64,000 bases of DNA, from contig JAVHZZ010000006.1 of NCBI GenBank assembly GCA_036250195.1, forward strand, positions 161,255,224-161,319,223, in the 5' to 3' direction. A program made the position numbers and the translations under genes. Each line of letters begins with the position of its first letter. Position 1 is the first letter of the stretch. Positions 35,691 through 44,261 of the stretch are shown piece by piece. This DNA is from Mixophyes australis. Lineage: Eukaryota; Chordata; Amphibia; Anura; Limnodynastidae. The notes beneath the pieces are model-generated. The model was given only the letters and a program-made list of their open reading frames with translations. It had not been told where the DNA came from and searched no databases.

Positions 35691-36289
35691 CTCCTGCTTT
35701 GACTACACATTTCATCATCTGTTGCAAGGCATTCCCCTCTCCCTCCCTCCCTTTTTCTTACCTTGCACAGCCTCCCCTCCTCACAGAAGCCTACATGGAT
35801 GGCCTTTCTTACTGTCTATGAAATTCCCTGATTGACATTCTCCACAAAAGTTTGGTTGTGACGATGGAAACATCACTTTCTTGGAATGCTCAGCTAACCC
35901 CACCATGAATATTTTTGGAACTGTTGGTATCCTGAAAATTGCAATAGATTTTGTTATACATTTGCTGGCCCAATTACTATTAAGGATGTCAGCTCTACAT
36001 AACTTTTGGCCCTTGGGCCCAACAAAGAAGCACTATGTGTTCTAAGTCTTAGAGTCTTCCCTATAGAGGCACCACCCCTTCTCTTATTTTATACGTCTGC
36101 TCTTAGATGTTGCACTTCTCTCTCCACTGTTGCTGCTTCTTCTAAATTGAAAAATACATATATAAACCTCATCCAGATAAACTACCTGACACCAAAGACT
36201 CATTGCAGCAGCAGTCTAGTGATTCCAACTACTCTAATTCCCGCACTACGTTACACTGCAAACTAAGTCCACAAAAACCTCTATTAGTG

Positions 36290-37337
36290 CAAAGATGAAA
36301 CGCGCTGACATTGCTGCAGTCTTGAGCCCCCTCCTTGATGAGAAACTTGCGGGAATCAGGGAATCTCTAGACACAGCTCTAGCCCCCCCCAAAAAAATCA
36401 AAATTCACAATATCTTACTAAACTAGAGCAACGTGTGTCAAACGTGAAAGATTAGCTCCACTCAGCCAAATGCACAATCGAAGCTTAATCAAAGACTATC
36501 CACTCCCTAAATAATAAAGTCGACAGAAGGACTCCAATTGCCCATGGCCAGTAATCTTTAGAATTATGAAATATGCAGACAAAACTAGTCTCCTGGACCA
36601 TTATAAAAAAATAATAACAACCTCAACTATAATTGAGATTGCCTGCTCATTTTCCTAGATTTTTCTATTACTGTAGCCAGCAAATGTAGGGAATTCAACC
36701 TTTTCTGTAAACATCTGTTTCACAACAATATCAAGTTCTCACTTCTCTACCCTGCTAAACCGAAGATTATCAAGGATGGCAAAGCTAATTTCCTCGAGGA
36801 TCCTAAATCCGCCAAACAGTTTATTGCACAAATAGACACTTGAACGTGTGTAAACACTCCTGATGAGGAACATTGTCTTTTTTGGTTTTTTTACCAGGGA
36901 AGAGGGGGGTTCCTGCTGCCACTAGTGTTGGATGACACCTATTGTTTCTGTCAGTTCATGAATGGACGCCTGTAGTCCCATTCAACAAGTTTTTGTTCCA
37001 TTAGATTGTTTATTTTGAGTCGCTCACCAAAGCCTGTACCTTTACTGGATCCCCCTTATTAAACACAACCTGCCTCTGATCATTTCTCGGCAGGGAAATG
37101 GATAATCTGTCTGTAACAAATTCTATTTCTCCAGCATTAGATGGGGGAACTCTACTATCCTCATTGAACATTGTTTCATGGAATGTGGAGGGCCTAAACC
37201 AAGCGAATAAACGTTTCAAAGAGAGGCCACTATTTTATTCAGTAAATCACTCCAATACACTATTCACCACAAATACATAGAAGCTGAGGGCAGATATGTC
37301 ATAGTCAATATCTCTATGGACAACACAAGATATTCTT
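36290..37337 (+). pseudogene. Old L1, left part (ORF1 remnant and start of ORF2)
   Basis: Plus-strand remains of an L1-clade element. An ORF1-like N-terminus starts near 36295 (MKRADIAAVLSPLLDEKL) and a C-terminal piece lies at about 36690-36835 (LLYPAKPKIIKDGKANFLEDP). ORF2 opens near 37165 with LNIVSWNVEGLNQANKRF, the L1 endonuclease start, and continues to AEGRYVIVNISMDNTRYS, where the young L1 interrupts it. The same reading continues at 44262. Stops and frameshifts are frequent. Confidence 0.8.
37322..37337. repeat. Target-site duplication of the young L1, left copy
   Basis: AACACAAGATATTCTT, identical to 44246-44261. A perfect 16-bp duplication marks target-primed integration and implies a recent event. 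Confidence 0.95.
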
Positions 37338-37658
37338 TTTTTTTTTTTTTTAAATTTTTATTTTTGGAAGGTCAAATAACAAACAAAACCGATATGCAGT
37401 GTCAGCAAGAAAAAAAAACCACATCACATAAAACATGATATAAAATCAACAGAATATAAAAAAATCAGTGCAAAGAGGTCAAATTACGTTTATAAAGAAT
37501 GACCAAAATTTTTTTTTTTTTAAACATGTAAGGGAGAGCGAAATGCCGCGAAAGAGGAGGGCATAACGCAGGGAGAGAGAAGAGAGACTAGAACAGAGCA
37601 GAAAAGGAAAGGAAGAAAGGGGTTCTCAAAAAGAGGACGGATATATGTAGGTGTAAAG

Positions 37659-40600
37659 TCAAGTGAAAGGGGAGTAAGCCTGAAAGAACGAGAGCCATGG
37701 GCTCCATACCTTAGTGAACGATCTTGATGTCCTATTGATGATGCTGGTCATGAATTCCAGGCGCTGAACCTGCCAAACTCTGTTAATAACGGCCTGAAGC
37801 GAAGGTGGAGATTGCTGCCTCCAGTCTGCTGCAATTTGGCAGGTAGCTGCCGTCAGGATGTGCCTAGCTAACTTGTTTTGGTGTCGAGTCGCCGCTGGTG
37901 CTCCCAAGGGCAAAAGAAAAAATTTAGGCTCTAATGGTATTGCTATCTGGAGAATCGATTGGATCAGGTGTTTAATCTCGGCCCAAAAGTTTGATAATTT
38001 GGGACAAGTCCACCATATATGGATAAAGTTACCCTCATGGGAGCACTCACGCCAACAGCGATCAGAAGAGTCTGGGAGGAATTTATGTATCCGGGAGGGA
38101 ACGTAGTACCAGCGGTACAATACCTTATAGACATTCTCTTTTATTTTAACGCAGATTGAGCTGGAGGCAGCATTCTCATATATCTCCGACCATTCCTCGC
38201 TCAAAAGAACTTCACCAAGGTCACGTTCCCAGGCCAGTTCATGCGAAACTCTAAGGTCTGAGGAAGGTGGGGCGAGTTCATAATATAATGTTGAAATAAG
38301 GCCTTTCGTGGAGGACTGACGGAGACAGAGACGTTCAAATGGGGTAAGGGGACGGGAGGAGAGGCGAGTTTTGGCAGTATGGTGAAAATGGCGGAGCTGG
38401 AGGAATTGGTAGAATAATTTAGTGGGAATATTTAATTGCGATTGGATGTCAGAAAATGAGGGGAACACAGCCGTAGAGGTGAGATCGTTTAAGAAACGGA
38501 CCCCTTGTGAGGTCCACGAGGAGAATGCTTTAGGAGTAAGGCCTGGAGCGAAGTCTGAGGAGTTAAACAAAGGAATTAGGGGAGAGGGATGGGGGGAGAG
38601 GCCAGATTTCTGAGAGCATGAGTCCCAGACCGCCAGGGAATGAGTAATGACCGGATAAAGGGAGACACGTTTTGGTCGACGAGCCCGTGGGAGCCATAGG
38701 AGAGTAGATAGGGAAAGCATACCCAGACTCTCAGCCTCGATCTCGACCCAGACCCTGGAGGGAGTTAAACTACACCACAGAACGCATTGAGCAAGCTGAG
38801 CGGAGAGGTAATAGCGTCGAAAATCAGGGATTCCCAGTCCCCCTCCCCGCGGGGCTCTCTGTAAAAGCTTGAAACGGACTCGGGGGCGCTTACCTGCCCA
38901 GATGAATTTAGATACATGGAAATGGAGAAACTTGAAAACGTAGGGGGGGACCCGGATGGGGAGGGTTTGAAAAAGGTAGAGGAGTCTAGGGAGTATGTTC
39001 ATCTTGACCGCATTAATACGACCTATCCAGGAGATGTATAATTGCGACCACGAAACAAGATCCGACTTAATTTGAGCAAGGATGCGAGGGAAGTTGGCCT
39101 GAAAAAGCTGGTGAAGTTGCTTAGTCAAGTATACCCCAAGGTACTTGAGTTTTTGAAGTCGCCAGTTAAATGGGAAGGAACTTTCTAAAGACACCTTGTC
39201 TGCTGAGGAAACATAAAAGTCTAAGACTTCTGTCTTGTCAGTGTTAACTTTATATCCTGAGAAGTGGCCGTAGAGATTTAATTTGTCTACAAGAGGAGGA
39301 ACGGAAAGATTTGGGTGAGCAATAGTTAACAGGACGTCATCCGCATATAATGCTATCTTATGAAAAGAGCTACCCACCGGGATGCCTAGTATCTGCTGGT
39401 TAGCCCGGATTCTAGCTGCTAATGGCTCTATGATAAGGGCAAAAATGAGCGGGGAGAGGGGGCAGCCCTGCCGTGTGCCATTGGAAATAGTGAAGGGGAC
39501 CGAGGTCAGACCATTTGCAGAGACTGTGGCCGATGGGGAGCGGTACAAGGCTGAGATGGCAGTCATAAATTTGCCAGAGAAACCCATCGCTCCCAGCACC
39601 CCAACCATAAACGACCAGGAGATGCGGTCGAACGCCTTCTCAGCATCTAATGACATAAGGAGGGAGGGGAGCTTACCCCTGTGAATTGTATGGATCAGGT
39701 CGATTGTTCTCCTAGTGTTGTCCGGGGCTTGACGCCCTGGGATAAATCCCACCTGGTCGGGATGGATGAGGGAAGGGAGGAGGGGATTCAATCTAGAGGC
39801 CAAAATTTTTGCATAAATTTTAAGGTCCACATTGAGGAGGGATATTGGTCTATAGCTAGAGCAGAGAGTTGGGTCCTTCCCTGGCTTTGGAATGACAATG
39901 ATGTTAGCTCTGGTTGTGGCTGCATCAAACGTGGCACCATCCAAGATCTCGTTAAAAAAAGATGTCAGATGGGGGCCTAGAACTACAGCGAAATTCTTAT
40001 AATATTGTGGGGTGAAACCGTCGGGGCCTGGAGCTGAAGAGGGTTTCAGGGATTTAATAGCCACCAAAACCTCGGTCAGGGTAATGTCTTCATTCAGGGA
40101 CTCTATGTGAGGTGGAGTGAGCCTAGGGAGGGGAGTGGCGGCTAGATATTCGTCTAGAGACGGCACCGTATGAGCTCTTAGAAGGGGGGGTGGTGGGGCT
40201 AAGTTATAAAGGGAGGAATAAAATTCCTGAAACGTCTGGACTATCTCCTTAGGGTTATATGTAACTCTGCTCGCTTGTGAGTTGTAAATTTTATCGATGT
40301 GACCTAGAGCCATCTTCTTACGAAGCTTTCTGGCTAACACAGAATCTGCTTTGTCAGATTTATCGTAGTACCGTTGCTGTAATTTCTGCATAGTAATAGC
40401 AGCCCTACGGGAGAGAAGAGTGTTAAGTTGACCTTTCAACGAGGTGATCTGGGTGAGCAGAGCAGGGTCATGAAGAGACTGGTGTTGGGAAAGAAGAGAG
40501 GCCAATCTGCGCTCTAAACAAGATATCTCTTCTGCAGCTTTTTTCCTAGAAGCCGCAGACAGGCTAATCAAATGACCACGTATAGTGGCTTTGTGTGCTT

Positions 40601-41465
40601 CCCAAATAATGCCTGGGGGGACATCTATAGCAGAGTTATCTTGGAAATAATTGGCGATTGAGTTATTGAGGTCTAAGAGGGTCGTCTGATTGAGCAGGAG
40701 AGTGTCATCTAGGCGCCACTTTCCCTGGGGTGGTGATGTTTTGAGGAGGTCTAGAATAATGAACACCCCTGAGTGGTCAGTCCATGAGAGTGGGGTGATG
40801 CCCGCCTGAGTCACGTAGGGAGTGAGTGCATGGGATACATGTATCATGTCTATGCGGGAGTACAATTGGTGGGGGGCAGAGTAATGGGTGTAATCCCTAG
40901 CGTCTGAATTACAGAGTCGCCAGGAGTCATACATGCGATGATGAGAGAGCAGTGTGGCAAGTGAAGTAGATTCTGCTGAAATGAAAGAGCCCCGCCGAGA
41001 AGAAGAAGGGGAAGACCTGTCTAGGACAGGATCAAGAGTCACATTAAAATCGCCACCCACTATCACATGACCCCGCGCCAGCCGCTCAATGCATTTAAAG
41101 AGTCTGGTAAAAAAAGGCTTCTGTTTCTGGTTAGGGGCATAGACCGAAACCAGGGTAACAGGGATAGATCGAAGAGTACCCCCCACTAGTATGAAGCGAC
41201 CCTCCGGGTCTGCATAAGTGTTGGAGTGCAGGAAGGGAATCTTACTGTGGATCAAAATAGCCACACCCCGCTTCTTGCAGTCCGCCGAGGCAAAGAAAGT
41301 CTGAGAAAACTGCTTACCCTGCAGCTGAGAGTGGACTCCAGTGAAGTGTGTCTCCTGTAGAAAGACAATATCCGCTTTTTCTCTCCTACAGGCTCCCAGT
41401 AGCATCGTACGTTTACGAGGGGAGTTGAGGCCGTTGACGTTGATCGAAAAAACTTTTAAGGCCAT
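37659..41465 (-). CDS. L1 ORF2 protein: endonuclease and reverse transcriptase
   Basis: 1268 codons, a normal size for L1 ORF2. The N-terminal APE-type endonuclease (about residues 1-235) shows FSINVNGLN, FLQETHF, VYAPNQ, GGDFNVTLDP and the SWTDHSG end motif. The RT has FTPQYYKNF, VIPKPGKDP, YRPISLLNVD, DAEKAFDRISW near residue 608, RQGCPLSPLIFALIIEPLA and the catalytic ALYADD near residue 707. A C-terminal cysteine/histidine motif near residue 1136 (CWREC, later HIWWTC) is typical of L1. The protein nicks target DNA and copies its own RNA in the nucleus. The start ATG sits in a strong context (GCCATGG). A 133-codon upstream frame overlaps it by 10 bases. Confidence 0.96.
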   Translation of the reverse strand: MALKVFSINVNGLNSPRKRTMLLGACRREKADIVFLQETHFTGVHSQLQGKQFSQTFFASADCKKRGVAILIHSKIPFLHSNTYADPEGRFILVGGTLRSIPVTLVSVYAPNQKQKPFFTRLFKCIERLARGHVIVGGDFNVTLDPVLDRSSPSSSRRGSFISAESTSLATLLSHHRMYDSWRLCNSDARDYTHYSAPHQLYSRIDMIHVSHALTPYVTQAGITPLSWTDHSGVFIILDLLKTSPPQGKWRLDDTLLLNQTTLLDLNNSIANYFQDNSAIDVPPGIIWEAHKATIRGHLISLSAASRKKAAEEISCLERRLASLLSQHQSLHDPALLTQITSLKGQLNTLLSRRAAITMQKLQQRYYDKSDKADSVLARKLRKKMALGHIDKIYNSQASRVTYNPKEIVQTFQEFYSSLYNLAPPPPLLRAHTVPSLDEYLAATPLPRLTPPHIESLNEDITLTEVLVAIKSLKPSSAPGPDGFTPQYYKNFAVVLGPHLTSFFNEILDGATFDAATTRANIIVIPKPGKDPTLCSSYRPISLLNVDLKIYAKILASRLNPLLPSLIHPDQVGFIPGRQAPDNTRRTIDLIHTIHRGKLPSLLMSLDAEKAFDRISWSFMVGVLGAMGFSGKFMTAISALYRSPSATVSANGLTSVPFTISNGTRQGCPLSPLIFALIIEPLAARIRANQQILGIPVGSSFHKIALYADDVLLTIAHPNLSVPPLVDKLNLYGHFSGYKVNTDKTEVLDFYVSSADKVSLESSFPFNWRLQKLKYLGVYLTKQLHQLFQANFPRILAQIKSDLVSWSQLYISWIGRINAVKMNILPRLLYLFQTLPIRVPPYVFKFLHFHVSKFIWAGKRPRVRFKLLQRAPRGGGLGIPDFRRYYLSAQLAQCVLWCSLTPSRVWVEIEAESLGMLSLSTLLWLPRARRPKRVSLYPVITHSLAVWDSCSQKSGLSPHPSPLIPLFNSSDFAPGLTPKAFSSWTSQGVRFLNDLTSTAVFPSFSDIQSQLNIPTKLFYQFLQLRHFHHTAKTRLSSRPLTPFERLCLRQSSTKGLISTLYYELAPPSSDLRVSHELAWERDLGEVLLSEEWSEIYENAASSSICVKIKENVYKVLYRWYYVPSRIHKFLPDSSDRCWRECSHEGNFIHIWWTCPKLSNFWAEIKHLIQSILQIAIPLEPKFFLLPLGAPAATRHQNKLARHILTAATCQIAADWRQQSPPSLQAVINRVWQVQRLEFMTSIINRTSRSFTKVWSPWLSFFQAYSPFT

Positions 41466-41857
41466 GGCAATGAAGAAGTGATAAATCCCGGCAGCTTGAC
41501 TAGTGATGGGGAAGAATGGAATAAGTTATTAAACCGTCCTTGAGAACAGAGAGAAGGCAAAGGAAAAGGTGAAAAAGGAGAGTAGAGAGAAAAGAAAGAA
41601 AAGAGAAGAGGAAGAAGGAGCCCAATTGGGCGTAAACCCTGTGTGAAAGGAACCCAGAAGGGGTTCAAAAACATAGTGAGATTAAATACAAATAACAATA
41701 TCAAAGGGTGCGTGGGGGGGTGGTCCTGTGTATAAAGTGGAATGAGACCAGGACCGTAGACCCATGAAAAAATCTTAAGAAAAGACAAACAAAAAGAAGA
41801 GAAAAAGAAAAAAGGGAAAAAAGAAAACTTCCTTCCCTCTCTCCTTTTCCCCTGCAA
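41456..41857 (-). CDS. Small hydrophobic ORF overlapping the ORF2 start (uncertain)
   Basis: 133 codons in the pyrimidine-rich inter-ORF region, with a Phe/Leu/Pro-rich product (SFFPFFFFSSFCLS, LLLPLLFSFFSLYSPF). Its stop TAA (41458-41456) lies within ATGGCCTTAA at the ORF2 start. The composition could simply follow from the C/T-rich sense strand, and the product resembles no known family. If read, it could affect how ribosomes reach ORF2. I would treat it as an unproven frame. Confidence 0.25.
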   Translation of the reverse strand: MQGKRREGRKFSFFPFFFFSSFCLSFLKIFSWVYGPGLIPLYTQDHPPTHPLILLFVFNLTMFLNPFWVPFTQGLRPIGLLLPLLFSFFSLYSPFSPFPLPSLCSQGRFNNLFHSSPSLVKLPGFITSSLPWP

Positions 41858-41930
41858 TAGTATTAACTAACCCCAAAAAAGTGTGCATTAACAACATATT
41901 AGTATTAGAACTTTAAGATTCTTCAACTTT

Positions 41931-41990
41931 AGGGGAGGGGGGGGGAGGGGGGAGAGTATAAGGGAGGGAGGGGGAGTAAAGGGAGCAGGG
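41931..41990 (+). other. G-rich tract in the L1 inter-ORF region
   Basis: Many runs of three or more G separated by A (AGGGGAGGGGGGGGAGGGG type) on the plus strand, meaning C-rich in the L1 RNA and G-rich on its template strand. The pattern meets the usual four-run criterion for a G-quadruplex. Confidence 0.7.
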
Positions 41991-42221
41991 ATCACCTTAC
42001 CAAAAGTAAAACACAAGAGATTATAGCAGCAACAGGATACTTCAAATTTAACGCCATGTCAAACAAATACCACTATAAATATACTAACAAACTGGCAACA
42101 TAGAAAAGCTTATATATCTATAGATGAAGACAAGGAGCTCAGAGCTCCAACCCGTATAGGAAGTCCACCTGTGGGGATGAAACGTTAGCAAAGGAAATGA
42201 TCAGTAACAATAAAAGACACG

Positions 42222-43277
42222 TCATGGCGGCGTAGCATCTCGGACTTTGCGGCGGGAGGAACGGGTCCAATCTGGTTGTGGAGGCGCTGATCGTTGGGCC
42301 TTCGGAGAGCCGGTCTGCGAAGCAGTCGTTACGGGAAGGATGTCCAATTTCGCTAATAGTTCCTGTCCTTCATCCACCGTTTTAATATAATAAGATGAGT
42401 TGGCTGCAAACACCTGAAGTTGAAACGGGAAGCACCAGCGATACCGGAAATTATGTTGTCGCAGAATCCTAGTAACAGGCTGCAAGTTTCTCCGTTTCTG
42501 AATTGTGGAGGGAGCAAGATCCTGAAACAGCTGGATGTCCATGTTCTGGAAAGAGAGAGCAGATTGATCTCTAGTCGCAAAGAGAATTCGGTCCCTTGTG
42601 CGGAAATAGTGCAGGCGCACAATAATGTCTCGAGGAGGCAGGCCATTGGCAGGACGGGCCCGAAGAGCCCTATGAGCACGATCCATCAAACAGTCAGTGT
42701 CAGAAAGCTCCGGAAGGATATGTTGAAAAAGGTCTTTAAGAAAAGCTTGGAGATCCGCCGGAGAGATTTCTTCAGCGACATTTCGGATACGGATATTGTT
42801 ACGACGAGATCGGTTCTCAGAGTCCTCCTGCTGTTCCTTCAGAGTCTCAACTTCGTCACGAAGACGGGTAAGTTCGTTGTCCATCGTAGTTTGTGAGCGG
42901 CAGAGGTCGTCTGTTTTTGATTCCAGCGCGTCAGATCTGTTGCCCAGTGAGGTTAGTTCGGTTTTAAAGTCATTAACAACTTTGGAGAGTTCTTGGTGGA
43001 ATGTTTGCTTGACTCCTTCTAGTAGACTGGTCATTATGGCTAGGATCTGTGGGTCCAGCTCAACTTCAGCAGGCGGCTGGGAGCCAGGCGCTTCTGTACG
43101 AGTCGAAGGCGGGGAAGACGGTTTATTCTTTGAACCAAAAAAGTTAGCAGAGGACCCGGAGGTCACTTTCTTTGGTTTGTTGGACATGACGGAAAAGCTG
43201 GGAGCCGTCGGCCAGTTGAGAAGGATGAAGGAGGCAGAGGAAGGCTGGGATGAGGAAAGGAGGCGAAAAAGGGACAC
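42222..43277 (-). CDS. L1 ORF1 protein (RNA-binding chaperone)
   Basis: Open for 351 codons from the first ATG. The second ATG (MSNKPKKVTSGSS, residue 32) may be the true start, because the first 30 residues are unlike other L1 ORF1 proteins. A coiled-coil region spans about residues 80-150 (TELTSLGNRSDALESKTDDL, DNELTRLRDEVETLKEQQED). It is followed by the RRM-like core starting SRRNNIRIRNVAEE, with DRAHRALR and a C-terminal domain containing HNFRYRWCFPFQLQVFA. The trimeric protein coats L1 RNA in the cytoplasmic particle. The stop is TGA at 42222-42224. Frame and motifs are uninterrupted. Confidence 0.94.
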   Translation of the reverse strand: MSLFRLLSSSQPSSASFILLNWPTAPSFSVMSNKPKKVTSGSSANFFGSKNKPSSPPSTRTEAPGSQPPAEVELDPQILAIMTSLLEGVKQTFHQELSKVVNDFKTELTSLGNRSDALESKTDDLCRSQTTMDNELTRLRDEVETLKEQQEDSENRSRRNNIRIRNVAEEISPADLQAFLKDLFQHILPELSDTDCLMDRAHRALRARPANGLPPRDIIVRLHYFRTRDRILFATRDQSALSFQNMDIQLFQDLAPSTIQKRRNLQPVTRILRQHNFRYRWCFPFQLQVFAANSSYYIKTVDEGQELLAKLDILPVTTASQTGSPKAQRSAPPQPDWTRSSRRKVRDATPP

Positions 43278-44245
43278 ACTTTTACATTGGTCAGTATTAT
43301 AGGGGTCAGTCCCGGTCCAGCCTGATTGGAGGAGATCACATATTCAGCGACCGGATAAGGGCCAGCAGATGGGTGTCAGCGTGTAAAGAGACCGTGATTT
43401 GACGCTGCTCCTTCAAATAGACATTAGCTAGATGAAAATAGTTGCAACAGCAATAAACAGTAGATGTAGTGGTTTGTTTTTTTTTTTGGTTTTTTTTTAG
43501 CCACCACAAGAGGGCAGTATTATTCCACAATACTACAATCTAATCGGGCCAATCAGATTGCCACTCCAGGTTGGGGCAATGGAGTTATATACTTTGATCT
43601 CACTTACTTTAGGCACTGCGAGTGAGGCAAGGTGTGGAGAGGTGCCGAGGGCCTTAATGAGGAAGACACCGAGACTTCAATGATGTGAGCCCACAGACAG
43701 CGTCCCTGTGGCGAACCGGATGTACGGGTGTCCAAGACCTCCGGTTTTTGCCTGCAATGGGTGTTTGAGGAGGTCCTCTCCCACACTGGTGGTGCCCGAG
43801 GAGTCTCCAACTTTAGGCCGGGGATCTGGCCTCCGTTTTCCGTGGACCGGAAGTGCCCAGCCGCGGACCGGAAGTGCACCTCCGCGGACCGGAAGTGGCT
43901 AATTTTCGGTCTTCTCACTCGGTTCAAGCTCCAGCACAGACCCACATCCGGCGGGGAGGCACCAAGAGCAGGGCAGGAGGCCAAAGAACCATGCAGCTAT
44001 CCTCAGAAAGGTAGGATGGGTGACACCATACACACCAGCCGGGCTGCAGCACTTCCCTGTGCAAGGAGCCACCGGATCTGCCTCAAATGCGGCACTTGTA
44101 GGTTTCAGCCGTGCCCAAGGCACTTAGGCAGCCCTCTGAACAGAAATGGGTAGATAACAGGCCCCAAAAGGTGATATTCAGGGTCCCGGGACACAGAGCT
44201 CCAAGCCTGCACGTCCTTCCAAAATGGCAGTTAGGCCACACCCCA
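43278..44245 (-). promoter_or_regulatory. L1 5' region with three ETS sites
   Basis: The 968 bp upstream of ORF1 are GC-rich and carry three ACCGGAAGTG motifs on the plus strand at 43846-43855, 43867-43876 and 43888-43897, each 21 bp apart within CCGCGGACCGGAAGTG-like repeats. They match the ETS/GABPA consensus. The extreme 5' end (minus strand) reads GGGGTGTGGCCTAACTG next to the target duplication. Promoter role is inferred from position and from L1 biology. Confidence 0.7.
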
Positions 44246-44261
44246 AACACAAGATATTCTT
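44246..44261. repeat. Target-site duplication of the young L1, right copy
   Basis: AACACAAGATATTCTT, identical to 37322-37337. Confidence 0.95.

Larger units (their letters stand above)
37338..44245 (-). mobile_element. Full-length L1-clade LINE, apparently intact
   Basis: A 6908-bp element on the minus strand: about 970 bp of 5' region, ORF1 (43277-42222), a 756-bp inter-ORF region, ORF2 (41465-37659), a short 3' region and a poly(A) tail (T tract from 37338), bounded by perfect 16-bp duplications. Both ORFs run without a stop. It sits inside an older L1 in the opposite orientation. The length, intact frames and perfect duplication are what a recently mobile, possibly competent, copy would show. 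Confidence 0.95.

Noticed and set aside
42420..43302. Plus-strand open frames of 158 and 168 codons
   Set aside because: They are antisense shadows of the L1 ORF1.
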